This document shows positions 1 through 10,887 of a DNA stretch of 64,000 bases, piece after piece. The stretch's first letter is position 1. Every line of letters starts with the position of its first letter. The position numbers and the translations under genes are program-made. Under the pieces are notes generated by a model. The model saw only the letters and a program-made list of their open reading frames with translations, was not told where the DNA came from and ran no database searches. Source of the stretch: Aliiroseovarius sp. F47248L (GTDB lineage: Bacteria; Pseudomonadota; Alphaproteobacteria; Rhodobacterales; Rhodobacteraceae); contig NZ_JALKBF010000001.1 of assembly GCF_023016085.1 (NCBI RefSeq), positions 2,999,194 to 3,063,193 of the forward strand, read 5' to 3'.

Positions 1-687
1 GCTGCTCAAGTGGCGCTCTAAAACATAAAGGCGTCCGTCAGGCCCGACATCTGCCCCAACAGGCACATAAGGCCGGTATCGGGGAAGGGTGAATGGCTTT
101 TCCCAAGTCGTCGCCCCCGGTCGCAGGCGATATACTGGGTGTGGGTTTTTTTGACTTCCGTTCCCTTCGGGGATCACAAGAATCGTGCCGTCAGGCTGCA
201 CGGCAAGCGCCTCGAGCGCCGAGTTGGCAACCATCTTTTTGGTTGCCGGGTTTTTTGGCAGGTCACGACCTTTCTCCTGCCCGGTCTTGTACTGAACGAT
301 GCGGTGGCGAATTTCGAAACTTACATAGACTGTGCCATCAGGTGCTACCGCCAGACCTTCACTATCCGTCCAAATGCCTTTGAGCGGGTCGCCGCGCGGT
401 GAAGTCAACTTCTTCAGCGGCCCGTGTGCGACCTTCTTGATCATTCCGTTCTTGCGCACAAATTTACCGTGCGTGATATGCCCTCGATCGGTCAGCGCGA
501 CAAAGGTTTCGCCATCGTCGCTGACCTCAATCGCCGAAAATCCGCCAAACGCCGCATCATCCCCGCCATACCATCGGGTTGCCGACACCAGTTTGGCCTC
601 GGATACCGTCTGTGCACCGAGGTCAACGGTGTAGACACCGATAAGTATTGCCAGCGCCCCTAGCGCGACGACAAGACGGAGCGACAT
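1..687 (-). CDS. Esterase-like activity of phytase family protein (3' end cut by window edge)
   Basis: Partial gene: 229 codons are readable on the minus strand without a stop, so the C-terminus lies beyond base 1. Residues 1-25 form a hydrophobic signal or anchor. After that come regularly spaced beta-propeller-like turns: SDDGETFVALTDRG, APDGTVYVSFE, QPDGTILVIPEG and GPDGRLYVLE. This pattern is typical of the secreted esterase-like phytase (phytase-like propeller) family; the substrate is unknown. The ATG at 687 lies inside the last codons of the MepA gene in another frame (28-nt overlap), and no strong ribosome binding site precedes it, so translation may be coupled. The family call comes from motif recognition, not alignment. 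Confidence 0.75.
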   Translation of the reverse strand, partial: MSLRLVVALGALAILIGVYTVDLGAQTVSEAKLVSATRWYGGDDAAFGGFSAIEVSDDGETFVALTDRGHITHGKFVRKNGMIKKVAHGPLKKLTSPRGDPLKGIWTDSEGLAVAPDGTVYVSFEIRHRIVQYKTGQEKGRDLPKNPATKKMVANSALEALAVQPDGTILVIPEGNGSQKNPHPVYRLRPGATTWEKPFTLPRYRPYVPVGADVGPDGRLYVLERHLSS

Positions 688-1550
688 TGTTTCGGTAGAT
701 CAGCAAGCGTCAAAGGCCCGCGCGGTTTGCTTGGTTTCGGCGGTTTGGGCGGTGGCGGTTTGGGATGCAGGATGTCATTGACCCAGTTCACCGCATCCTG
801 ACAGCCATCACCGGGCGGCGGGGGCGCTTGATTGACACATCCGCGCATTCCTTTTGGACATCTCAGGCGAACATGGAAATGATAGTGGTGCCCATACCAT
901 GGGCGGATTTTCCTCAGCCAATTGCGGTTGCCCTTTTCGTCCTTACACATCTGAACCTTTGCGCCGGGAAAGACGAATATCCGCGCCACGCGCTTGTCTT
1001 TGGCGGCGGCCTTCAGAATCTCATGATGGGCACGGGTCCAAGATTTGTTGACAAACGCACCCTTGGCACGCCGCAACGAAATGGACGAGATGCTTTCGCG
1101 TTGGTTGGCCGACAGGTTCAGGCGCTTAGCGGGAAGCATCCAAATGTCTGCGTCCAGCCCGATCTGGTGGGATCGGTGGCCGGTTAGCATCGGACCGCCA
1201 CGCGGTTGACTGAGATCGCCAACATAGAGACCGTTCCAACCCGGTTGCTTTGCTGCTTTGCGCGACAAATCCTTGATGAAATCAATCAGCTCTGGGTGTC
1301 CCCAGTTGCGATTGCGAGACAAGCGCATGGCCTGCCATGTGGGTCCGGTTTGTGCAAGCTGTTCGCCCCCGGCCAAACATCCCTTGGCATAAGACCCAAA
1401 GGGTGCGGATTGCTGGGCAGAGCCTGATCGCTTCGCGCCAAACAACTGCTTTGCCGGGGTTTCGGCCAATGCGTTAACCGGGGCCGCCATCGCTCCCGCC
1501 AGCATCAGCGCGCCGATCAGAAGTGAACCACGAATGTACTTTCCAACCAT
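660..1550 (-). CDS. mepA: Penicillin-insensitive murein endopeptidase (peptidase M74)
   Basis: Periplasmic zinc peptidase that cleaves D-Ala-mDAP cross-links in peptidoglycan. An N-terminal signal peptide (LLIGALMLAGAMAAPVNALA) leads the 296-residue protein. The family's metal ligands are visible in HRSHQIGLDADIW (HxxxxxxxD type) and in the C-terminal PWYGHHYHFHVRL segment. A Pro-rich linker (PKPPPPKPPKP) precedes the last ~25 residues. I chose the ATG at 1550 because AGAGG lies about 10 nt upstream. An in-frame GTG at 1568 would overlap the MFS stop codon (GTGA) and is the alternative start. It sits in a minus-strand run behind the MFS gene and ahead of the phytase-like gene. Confidence 0.92.
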   Translation of the reverse strand: MVGKYIRGSLLIGALMLAGAMAAPVNALAETPAKQLFGAKRSGSAQQSAPFGSYAKGCLAGGEQLAQTGPTWQAMRLSRNRNWGHPELIDFIKDLSRKAAKQPGWNGLYVGDLSQPRGGPMLTGHRSHQIGLDADIWMLPAKRLNLSANQRESISSISLRRAKGAFVNKSWTRAHHEILKAAAKDKRVARIFVFPGAKVQMCKDEKGNRNWLRKIRPWYGHHYHFHVRLRCPKGMRGCVNQAPPPPGDGCQDAVNWVNDILHPKPPPPKPPKPSKPRGPLTLADLPKQCRSVLSSR

Positions 1551-1564
1551 ACTTTTGTCGCCTC

Positions 1565-2929
1565 TCACTGCTCACCCTCTGGTTTAACCCAGATCAAAAG
1601 GAAAAGCCCTAATGCAAACAACCCGATCAGCGGAGACACGCCGAGTCGTGCACTGCCCGTCATCGTTGTGAACCATGCGATCAAAGCAGGGGCCATGAAC
1701 GCTGTGGCGCGCCCCGACAGACCGTACAGCCCGAAGCTTTCGGTCGGGGCCAGGGGATCAGCATGGCGCACCATCATTGATCGGCTGGCTGATTGCAGCG
1801 TGCCGCCCATACCTCCGATCAGCATGCCGCAGCCAAAGAAAATGATGTCTGGGATGTTTGATCCATCGGGGAGCGTGATGCCAAAAATGGACTCGCGCGT
1901 CATGTTCACAATCAGAAAACAGACCGCCATTAGAACGAGGATGGATCCGATGATCACCGGCTTGGGGCCGCGCTTTCGGTCAACCCGCCCGCCCAACCAG
2001 CTGAATCCTGCGGCGGCAAGACCCGAGATGATGCCAAAGACACCGATCAGGACAATCGACCAGTTCAGAACGAGGCTCGCATAAACCCCACCAAACCCAT
2101 AAAGGCCATTCAATGCGTCGCGATAGAACATCGAGCTGCCAAGATAGGCCGCAAGGCTTTTCTTGTTCTTCAGTCCCCGAATGGTCCGGCCAAGAATAGC
2201 GAAAGCGCCAGAAAGACTGTATTTTGCTGCAGGTCTGGGAAGGTCTTTCACCCACAGCGCATAGGGGATCATGAAAATCATGAACCACACGGCGACAAAT
2301 GGGCCGACAATCCGTGTCCCTTCACGCGCTTCGGCATCCAGCAGGCCTAAACCGGGGGGCAGCCCGATCAACGTCCTGCCGCTGGGCTGTTCGACAAACA
2401 GGGTCAGCATGATCGCCAATGCCACCAAGCCTCCGATGTATCCGAAAGCGAAGCCAGAGCCCGAAATCTCACCAACCTGATCCTGATCAGCAAGGCTGGG
2501 CAGTTGCGAATTGGTGAAAACCAAAGCGAATTCGGCCCCGATGAAACCCAGGGCAAACATTAACATCATGGCCCATAAGTTTGATCCATCTGGTTGGGTC
2601 CACCACAATGATCCTGCGCCGATGACATACAGCAGGCTGAAGACCGCAACCCATGGACGGACCCGCCCGGCGGTGTCTGCCAGCGCGCCCATGATCGGCG
2701 CGCCAAAGCCGACGATCAGGCCAGCCGCCGCCAAGCCCCACGACCAGATACTTTGCGCTTTCGCATCTGCGGCTTGCTCGACCAACCCTTGCCCCATGAA
2801 ATACTCGGTGGCGATGGCGGCGAAAAACGGGCCAAAAATGAAGGTAAGAAGCAGAGTGTGATAGGGTTGACTGGCCCAATCGAACCAAAACCAGCCCCAT
2901 ATTCGCTTGCGCGTTGAAATCTCTGCCAT
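1565..2929 (-). CDS. MFS transporter, UMF1/Atg22-like family
   Basis: Inner-membrane permease of 454 residues with about 12 hydrophobic segments. The N-terminal RKRIWGWFWFDWASQPYHTL block is the hallmark of the UMF1 (unknown major facilitator 1, Atg22-like) branch. The long reading frame could begin at 3043, but the conserved protein starts at the ATG at 2929, preceded by GGAG, and this avoids overlapping the thioesterase gene. The stop overlaps the possible GTG start of mepA, so the two are probably one transcript. The substrate cannot be inferred. Related proteins are often annotated simply as MFS transporters. Confidence 0.85.
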   Translation of the reverse strand: MAEISTRKRIWGWFWFDWASQPYHTLLLTFIFGPFFAAIATEYFMGQGLVEQAADAKAQSIWSWGLAAAGLIVGFGAPIMGALADTAGRVRPWVAVFSLLYVIGAGSLWWTQPDGSNLWAMMLMFALGFIGAEFALVFTNSQLPSLADQDQVGEISGSGFAFGYIGGLVALAIMLTLFVEQPSGRTLIGLPPGLGLLDAEAREGTRIVGPFVAVWFMIFMIPYALWVKDLPRPAAKYSLSGAFAILGRTIRGLKNKKSLAAYLGSSMFYRDALNGLYGFGGVYASLVLNWSIVLIGVFGIISGLAAAGFSWLGGRVDRKRGPKPVIIGSILVLMAVCFLIVNMTRESIFGITLPDGSNIPDIIFFGCGMLIGGMGGTLQSASRSMMVRHADPLAPTESFGLYGLSGRATAFMAPALIAWFTTMTGSARLGVSPLIGLFALGLFLLIWVKPEGEQ

Positions 2930-2985
2930 GCCTGCTCCCTGTTTCCGATGATCAAACAGCGAAACCAGCGCGCGGGCAAGGGGTG

Positions 2986-3516
2986 TCATGCCTCGGGTGG
3001 CCAGGGTCGCTGAGCCTCGGCGTCGATCCACGCTTGCACCCATTGCGGCAATACAGGCAGCGGTCCGTCATAGCCCAATGCCTCAACCACGCGAGCGGTG
3101 GGCACGATCCCATTGCGATCTGTTACCGCCGATCGATAGACGATCTGGTTCGCGCATTCGCCACCCAGCCACATGCTTTGTTCGATATAAATAAACCGGT
3201 CACCCCAACCCACCACACGGCTGCGCATTTCGATGCGAACAAAGGTGCGCACCCGCTTGCGATACCTCACAGAAGCGCCTGCCATGGTCAGACCCCAGCG
3301 ATTCTTGATCAACATTCGGCTCAGACCGGTGCGTCCCGCCAATGGAATGCGTCCGAGGTCATAGAGCGTCAGCGTGCGCCCGTTGTTCAACTCGCGCCAC
3401 AGGTCGATATCCCACGGCCAGCACATGTGATGGCTGACATGCGTGCCGGTGATCGGCAGGGGTTTGGCCCTAGCGTTGATGATCAGCTCTTTGAACATGC
3501 GAATGAACGGATACAT
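2986..3516 (-). CDS. Acyl-CoA thioesterase-like hotdog protein
   Basis: A 176-residue protein resembling the 4-hydroxybenzoyl-CoA thioesterase/THEM6-like branch of the hotdog fold: an N-terminal THVSHHMCWPWDIDLWREL segment around residues 26-44 (the usual place for the catalytic acid in D-x-D/N-x-H types), then the YRKRVRTFVRIEMRSRVVGW central strand-helix region. It would be a cytosolic enzyme hydrolysing acyl-CoA; the substrate is unknown. The gene ends 57 bp upstream of the MFS start in the same direction, so it is probably the first gene of that minus-strand group. The ATG at 3516 has GGAGGCTCC upstream on its strand. Confidence 0.7.
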   Translation of the reverse strand: MYPFIRMFKELIINARAKPLPITGTHVSHHMCWPWDIDLWRELNNGRTLTLYDLGRIPLAGRTGLSRMLIKNRWGLTMAGASVRYRKRVRTFVRIEMRSRVVGWGDRFIYIEQSMWLGGECANQIVYRSAVTDRNGIVPTARVVEALGYDGPLPVLPQWVQAWIDAEAQRPWPPEA

Positions 3517-3642
3517 GGAGGCTCCTTCTGGTTGTGTTTGACCTGCCCATGAGTCCTAGAAACGTCAACCGAAACCACGCGTCACCCTTGCCCTACCCAG
3601 TAACCTTCCCTAGATGGAACGGACAACCCGAAAGGAGCCCTT

Positions 3643-3930
3643 ATGCAGTCGCTGTTTCAAATCCTGATGCTGATCGTGGATATCGCCTGGTTTATCCTGA
3701 TCGCGCATATCGTGATGTCGTGGCTGATTAATTTTCAGGTGCTGAACCTGCGGCAACATATTGTGGCACAAGTCTGGTACGGGCTGAACCGGCTGCTGGA
3801 ACCTGTCTATTCCCGTATTCGGACCTTCCTGCCGCAGATGGGCGGATTGGACTTTGCACCATTGGTTGCCCTGATCGCACTTTATGCGATCCGGATCATT
3901 CTGATCAACAACGCGTCGGCATTTTACTAA
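3643..3930 (+). CDS. YggT family membrane protein
   Basis: A 95-residue protein with two long hydrophobic stretches: residues ~4-32 with the conserved IAHIVMSWLINF block, and residues ~65-90. LNRLLEPVYSRIR lies between them and matches the YggT repeat consensus (nRllePvlrpiR). YggT proteins are small inner-membrane proteins linked in other bacteria to osmotic tolerance and cell-division or membrane organisation; the biochemical role is not established. AAAGGAG sits 6-7 nt before the ATG. recQ follows 59 bp downstream in the same direction. Confidence 0.9.
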   Translation: MQSLFQILMLIVDIAWFILIAHIVMSWLINFQVLNLRQHIVAQVWYGLNRLLEPVYSRIRTFLPQMGGLDFAPLVALIALYAIRIILINNASAFY

Positions 3931-3989
3931 GCCCCTTGTCCCTAGCGGTCGCACATGGGATTGTGCTCTCAAAACACCGAGCAGCACAC

Positions 3990-6035
<2,046 letters not shown>

Positions 6036-6036
6036 C

Positions 6037-6798
6037 ATGTTGGTTGTCGTGTCGCCAGCCAAACGGCTGGACGAAAAACCTGCAAAAAGGACAGACGGGA
6101 CACGTCCTGTTTTTCAGGATAGGGCAGAGGTTCTTGCCGGGACAGCGCGCAAGCTGTCGAGCAAGGATCTGGAGCGCCTAATGCACATCTCACCCGCGTT
6201 GGGCGCACTGAATGTCGAGAGGTTCACAGCCTTTGGCAGCGGGACGGGCGAAAAGCCCGCGATCGAGTTGTTCGCAGGCGATACCTATTCTGGGTTGGAT
6301 GCGGCCAGCCTTGACGACGATGAACTGCGTTATGCGCAGGAACACTTGTGCATTCTGTCGGGACTTTACGGCCTGTTGCGTCCTAAGGATCAGATAGCTC
6401 CGCACCGGCTAGAGATGGGCACGCGGATGAAAAACCAGAAAGGCAAAAACCTTTATGAGTTTTGGGCTGACAATATCGCAAACGAACTGAACCAGCGAGC
6501 GGAGGACACATCCAGCGATATCCTCGTCAACTGCGCCTCGGTCGAGTATTTCTCAGCGGTTGATCGGGACGTGCTTGGTTTGCGGGTCATCACACCGCAG
6601 TTTCTGGAGATGAAATCGGGCAAACCCAAAGTGGTCAGCTTCTTCGCCAAGAAGGCACGCGGATCCATGGCACGGTTCATTGTGCAAAACCGTGTGCGTG
6701 ACGCTGAAACCCTGAAACACTTTGATCTGGGTGGATACAAATATCAGCCCGACATCAGTGAAGGCGACACATTGGTCTTTTTGCGTGACGAAACCTAG
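6037..6798 (+). CDS. yaaA: Peroxide stress protein YaaA (UPF0246)
   Basis: A 253-residue member of the YaaA/DUF328 family, recognised by the MLVVVSPAKRLD start, the TYSGLDA segment, LSGLYGLLRPKDQIAPHRLEMG and the C-terminal KKARGSMARFIVQNR block. In E. coli YaaA binds DNA and limits intracellular iron during hydrogen peroxide stress. The ATG follows the recQ stop by one base, so the two are likely co-transcribed and coupled. The TAG stop sits in a CTAG tetramer shared with the stop of the convergent histidine kinase gene, leaving no room for a terminator between them. Confidence 0.93.
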   Translation: MLVVVSPAKRLDEKPAKRTDGTRPVFQDRAEVLAGTARKLSSKDLERLMHISPALGALNVERFTAFGSGTGEKPAIELFAGDTYSGLDAASLDDDELRYAQEHLCILSGLYGLLRPKDQIAPHRLEMGTRMKNQKGKNLYEFWADNIANELNQRAEDTSSDILVNCASVEYFSAVDRDVLGLRVITPQFLEMKSGKPKVVSFFAKKARGSMARFIVQNRVRDAETLKHFDLGGYKYQPDISEGDTLVFLRDET

Positions 6799-9014
6799 CA
6801 GCAGCTTCCCGGCAGCGGGCATCGTGCGTCGTCCGGGCAATGTGTCAGAATTTCGTGCAGGATTTCGGGTTTTTTCAGCGGTTTGGTCAAATGCTGATCA
6901 AGCCCATGTGCAAGGATGTCGCGATCGTCACCGGTCAAAGCATGTGCCGTCAGTGCGACAACGCGGGTCCGGGGCAAACCTTGATCTTGTTCAAGCATTC
7001 GAATGCGCCGTGTGGCCTCTTTTCCATCGACCTCGGGCATCGAGATATCCATGAAGATGATGTCGGGTTGGAGCCTCAGAAAAGCTTCGACCGCTTCTAT
7101 GCCGTTGCCGACAAAGTGAAGGTCGATGTCCAGATCTTTCAGCAGCTTCGTAAAGACCAACTGGTTGGTCTTGTTGTCCTCAGCCGCAAGAACGCGCATT
7201 CGTCGAAGGTCTGATCTTTCCAATGCGGTCAACAGCAAAGGCGTGTCATTGCCAACCTTTGCCACCAAGGGCACGGGGTCTGTGGGCCGGCTGCCTATCT
7301 GATTGATGATCTCAAACACCGTGTTTCGGGTCAGGGGCAATTGCAAAACGCGCGTAGCGCTGGCGATGTTGTTGCTCTGTTTTACGGTCGTCGAATTGGG
7401 CGCGGTCAAAAAGATGATCGGTGCGGTTGGGTTCTGTGCACGCAACATCTGAACGAATGGTATTCCATCCTGCGTGTGCGCTTTGGCGCTTTGTTCGTCG
7501 ACCAGAATTAAGGCGGCCCCCTGCACGGATGCTTTGGATGGGCTGAGCGGGTCATATAGTTTGGTGCGCAATCCTGTCGCTTCGAACCGTTTCTCAAGCA
7601 CAACTCGGTTCAGGCGGTCTTCCATCGCTATGACCACCCATCCGGCGTTTCGGGATAGCTGTGGTGGCTCGGTGGTTTCTATGACAGGAAGCGCTATGTG
7701 AAATCCGAAGCATGACCCGACACCTTCCTGACTGTCGACCCAGATTTCACCGCCCATCAGTTCTACCAACTGAGAAGTGATGGCAAGGCCAAGTCCTGTC
7801 CCCTCAAACTTACGATTGCGTTCCGTGTCGACCTGGTTGAACTCGCCAAAGATATGGCCTTGCATGTCTTCGGGAATACCTATGCCGCTGTCTTCGACCG
7901 TGACGTGAACCTGTTGTGTTTCGCTATCACTTAACGGTAGCCCAACGGCGCGTACCAATACATGCCCTTCGGAAGTAAATTTGACGGCGTTTCCGATCAA
8001 GTTTGTCAGAATCTGACGTATCCGCACGACGTCACCAACGAATTTTGACGGCATGAACAAATCAAAATCCACGATCAACCGAATGCCTTTTTCCTGCACC
8101 GCAGGCTGCAACAGTGTCACGACGTCCAGAATCACACGCTCCAGATCAAATTCTTCAAGTTGCAATGTCAGTTTGGCGGCTTCGATCTTCGAATAATCGA
8201 GCACGTCATTGATGATGGTCAGTAACGCTTCGCCTGATTGGCGGATTGTGTCTACATACAGGCGCTGTTCGTCATCCAAGTCGCCTTCGGCCATGATCTC
8301 TGCCATCGAAACCACACCGTTCATCGGTGTGCGAATCTCATGGCTCATATTGGCAAGAAAGGTTGATTTCGCACGGTTGGCCGCCTCTGCCCGGTGGCGC
8401 GCATCTCTCAATTCGGCTTGATATTTAATCGTCTCGGTAATGTTAAGGCCCAGGCTGACCATATCGCCATCGCGCGAGCGTCGGTCGACCATTTTGATAT
8501 GGGTTCCGTCCCACAGGCGCAAAACAACAGGATCGCGTGACGGAGCACGCCATCGGGCCAGCATCATGTCGCGCCAGGCAAGAGGTCGCATATCGCCGAT
8601 GTCGACAATCCCCTCATCGGTCGCGATATGCAATATCTCGGTATAAGGGATGCCGGGGACCACGCAGCTTAACCCGTCAAACGGTTCTAGATAGGCGCTG
8701 TTGGCGGCAATCATCCTGTCCGATTGATCAAAAACGGCAAACCCATCTTCGATGGTTTCCAGCGAATCCCACAACCGCCGCTTCGCGATCACCACTTCTT
8801 CATTGGCTTTCTCGAGATCTGCGCGAACCTGTGAGTTCTCGCCCTTGATCTCTTCGACCGCGACGCGTGTTTCGATGATCTCGTCCGACAAACTCAACGC
8901 GTGTTGTGAAAGAACGCGATTCGCATTTGTCAGCTCTGCCTGTTTCTGCGCTAGAAGACGTTCAGCGGCCATTCTGGCGCGCCGTTCCTGTGCAAGAATA
9001 TCTTCGATTTTCAT
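6795..9014 (-). CDS. Hybrid sensor histidine kinase/response regulator (PAS-HisKA-HATPase-REC)
   Basis: A 739-residue protein with no obvious membrane segment. Residues ~8-80 look like coiled coil. A PAS-like domain spans ~82-195. HisKA carries the phospho-acceptor His225 in NMSHEIRTPMNG. The ATP-binding domain shows N box LIGNAVKF, G1 DSGIGIP and G2 GTGLGL. A degenerate receiver-like segment (~458-575) follows, then a full receiver (606-725) with acidic residues AEDN, phospho-acceptor Asp656 in FMDISMP, and Lys in LTKPL. It resembles the BarA/ArcB-like soluble hybrids of Rhodobacterales; the signal is unknown and no cognate phosphotransferase is adjacent. The stop overlaps the yaaA stop in CTAG. 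Confidence 0.93.
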   Translation of the reverse strand: MKIEDILAQERRARMAAERLLAQKQAELTNANRVLSQHALSLSDEIIETRVAVEEIKGENSQVRADLEKANEEVVIAKRRLWDSLETIEDGFAVFDQSDRMIAANSAYLEPFDGLSCVVPGIPYTEILHIATDEGIVDIGDMRPLAWRDMMLARWRAPSRDPVVLRLWDGTHIKMVDRRSRDGDMVSLGLNITETIKYQAELRDARHRAEAANRAKSTFLANMSHEIRTPMNGVVSMAEIMAEGDLDDEQRLYVDTIRQSGEALLTIINDVLDYSKIEAAKLTLQLEEFDLERVILDVVTLLQPAVQEKGIRLIVDFDLFMPSKFVGDVVRIRQILTNLIGNAVKFTSEGHVLVRAVGLPLSDSETQQVHVTVEDSGIGIPEDMQGHIFGEFNQVDTERNRKFEGTGLGLAITSQLVELMGGEIWVDSQEGVGSCFGFHIALPVIETTEPPQLSRNAGWVVIAMEDRLNRVVLEKRFEATGLRTKLYDPLSPSKASVQGAALILVDEQSAKAHTQDGIPFVQMLRAQNPTAPIIFLTAPNSTTVKQSNNIASATRVLQLPLTRNTVFEIINQIGSRPTDPVPLVAKVGNDTPLLLTALERSDLRRMRVLAAEDNKTNQLVFTKLLKDLDIDLHFVGNGIEAVEAFLRLQPDIIFMDISMPEVDGKEATRRIRMLEQDQGLPRTRVVALTAHALTGDDRDILAHGLDQHLTKPLKKPEILHEILTHCPDDARCPLPGSCC

Positions 9015-9108
9015 CCCCGGTTCTCCGAGTCACCTGTTCCGTAAGGCACAGCATCATCGAACAGGGTGAACAGGGTCTTAACGGAGGATCAGAAAAACGA
9101 AGTTCAAT

Positions 9109-9135
9109 AAAGCCCCGGCATCAGGCCGGGGCTTT
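9109..9135 (-). terminator. Rho-independent terminator of trcR
   Basis: A perfect 11-bp stem (AAAGCCCCGGC / GCCGGGGCTTT) with a 5-nt loop lies 18 bp past the trcR stop. On the minus strand it runs into TTTATT. The symmetric A/T ends mean it could act weakly in the plus direction too. Confidence 0.8.
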
Positions 9136-9152
9136 GATCGATCCGGGAGGGA

Positions 9153-9905
9153 TCATTTTTTGTCGTCGTCGTCGTCATCGTCATCATTGTCCGGCAAATT
9201 GAAGAAGCTGTCCGCATCGGGCAATGCGTCTTCTTTCTCATCATCGGGTGCGCCAGACAGCGTGAACGTCTCAAGCCCCTCGATGGCGCTGGGAATCTTG
9301 GGCTCTGGGTCCATTCCAAGGCTTTGCTCGGTCGACACCAGCTTGCGACGCTCGTCATCAGACATCACGCCGCCTTCCTTCGCCTTTTTGGCAGCGGCTT
9401 TCTGCACCGCCAAGTCCAGTTCGCTTTGCTTGCAGAGGCCCAAGGCCACTGGGTCAATCGGTTCCATATTCTGGATATTCCAGTGGGTGCGCTCGCGGAT
9501 AGACTGAATGGTTGGCTTGGTGGTACCCACCAGTTTCGAGATTTGGCTATCGGCCAGTTCCGGGTGGAACTTTACCAGCCACAAGATCGAATTCGGACGG
9601 TCCTGACGCTTGGACAGCGGAGTATAACGCGGGCCGCGGCGCTTTTCTTCGCCCGACGCTGCCGCATAAAACTTCTGCTTCAGCTTGTGCAGCGGGTCTT
9701 TCTCGGCCTTCTCGATTTCGCTTGCGTCCAGTTGGTTATTTGCCACCGGATCGAACCCTTTAACGCCGGTCGCCACATCGCCATCAGCAATGCCCTGAAC
9801 TTCCAGCTCGTGCAGGCCACAGAAATCGGCGATCTGCTTGAAGCTGATCGTCGTGTTGTCCACCAGCCAAACGGCGGTAGCCTTTGCCATGATCAGTTTG
9901 CTCAT
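9153..9905 (-). CDS. trcR: Cell cycle transcriptional regulator TrcR (DUF1013)
   Basis: A 250-residue DUF1013 protein. The N-terminal half has the conserved ATAVWLVDNTTISFKQIADF and EKDPLHKLKQKFY blocks, followed by helix-turn-helix-like repeats (ADSQISKLVGTTKPTIQSIR). The family is nearly restricted to alphaproteobacteria and is annotated as a CtrA-linked cell-cycle transcription factor; the DNA target is not visible here. The C-terminal ~60 residues are strongly acidic and end in a run of eight Asp before KK, which is unusual and probably disordered. AAGGAGTG precedes the ATG. It is monocistronic, with its own terminator at 9109-9135. Confidence 0.9.
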   Translation of the reverse strand: MSKLIMAKATAVWLVDNTTISFKQIADFCGLHELEVQGIADGDVATGVKGFDPVANNQLDASEIEKAEKDPLHKLKQKFYAAASGEEKRRGPRYTPLSKRQDRPNSILWLVKFHPELADSQISKLVGTTKPTIQSIRERTHWNIQNMEPIDPVALGLCKQSELDLAVQKAAAKKAKEGGVMSDDERRKLVSTEQSLGMDPEPKIPSAIEGLETFTLSGAPDDEKEDALPDADSFFNLPDNDDDDDDDDKK

Positions 9906-10053
9906 CTGAACACTCCTTCGAAATTGACCCCGGATACAACTTTCCCGCGCCCTGGCTGGGCTGCCTGTGTCGCGGGGACATTATCAGGCCGGTTTCCGTT
10001 GTCGGGGAACTTGAGGCCTATATAAGGGGGAAGAAGGAAAGAGGGAAGGCAAA

Positions 10054-10695
10054 ATGCGACAGGTTCTAATCGGTGGCATTCTCTGGCTGGTTTCGGCGTT
10101 CGCAGTATGGGCGGATGGCGAGCAGGCCGGCGACTTTGATTATTACGTCTTGTCGCTCAGTTGGTCGCCCAACTGGTGCGCTGTCGAAGGCGATGCGCGC
10201 GGATCCGAACAGTGCGACCCCGACCGCGATCTGGGTTGGGTTGTGCATGGGCTGTGGCCGCAATTTGAGCAAGGCTGGCCAAGCTATTGCCGCACATCCG
10301 CACGCGCGCCGTCCCGCAGCCTGACCAACGCGCAGGCGGACATTTTCGGTACCGGCGGAGCTGCGTGGTATCAGTGGAAAAAACATGGAGTCTGCGCCGG
10401 GTATGAGGCTGCAGAATACTACGACCTGGCCCGGCGAGCGTATGACATGGTGAACCGCCCCGCGGTGCTGCGCAAACTGACGGATCCCGTTCGCCTGCCC
10501 GCGTCCGTGGTGGAGGAAGCTTTCCTGCAAGCCAACCCTGACTGGCACCCCGACATGCTGACTATCACCTGCAAGGGCGACCGCATTCAAGAGGCGCGCC
10601 TGTGCCTGACGAAGGATCTTGAGCCAAGAGTATGCGCGCGGGATGTTCGCACGGATTGCCGGGCGGGGAAGGCGTTGCTGGAGCCGGTGCGGTAG
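10054..10695 (+). CDS. Ribonuclease T2 family protein, secreted
   Basis: A 213-residue protein with an N-terminal signal peptide (about residues 1-20). It has both catalytic signature blocks of RNase T2 enzymes: CAS I in VVHGLWPQ (His) and CAS II in WKKHGVCAGYE (Glu/His region). Cys residues are spaced for disulfides. These enzymes cleave RNA in the periplasm or outside the cell via 2',3'-cyclic phosphates, for scavenging or defence. AAAGAGGGAAGG lies just before the ATG. It stands alone between trcR, which is divergent, and an AT-rich islet. Confidence 0.92.
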   Translation: MRQVLIGGILWLVSAFAVWADGEQAGDFDYYVLSLSWSPNWCAVEGDARGSEQCDPDRDLGWVVHGLWPQFEQGWPSYCRTSARAPSRSLTNAQADIFGTGGAAWYQWKKHGVCAGYEAAEYYDLARRAYDMVNRPAVLRKLTDPVRLPASVVEEAFLQANPDWHPDMLTITCKGDRIQEARLCLTKDLEPRVCARDVRTDCRAGKALLEPVR

Positions 10696-10887
10696 GGGGT
10701 GGGCGTTAAGAGCGGAGTTTGATCTGAAGTCGGGATTGAGTCCAGAGCCGACGATGAAAGGCTAAGCATACAAGAATCAATTCACTAACCGATGGTGCAA
10801 GTGGGTCGACATCGGATAACTGCCTCATCAGATTGCCAGAACGGCTAGCTACGACTAATCTACCGTTGAAGAAACAGTGAGGCACAA

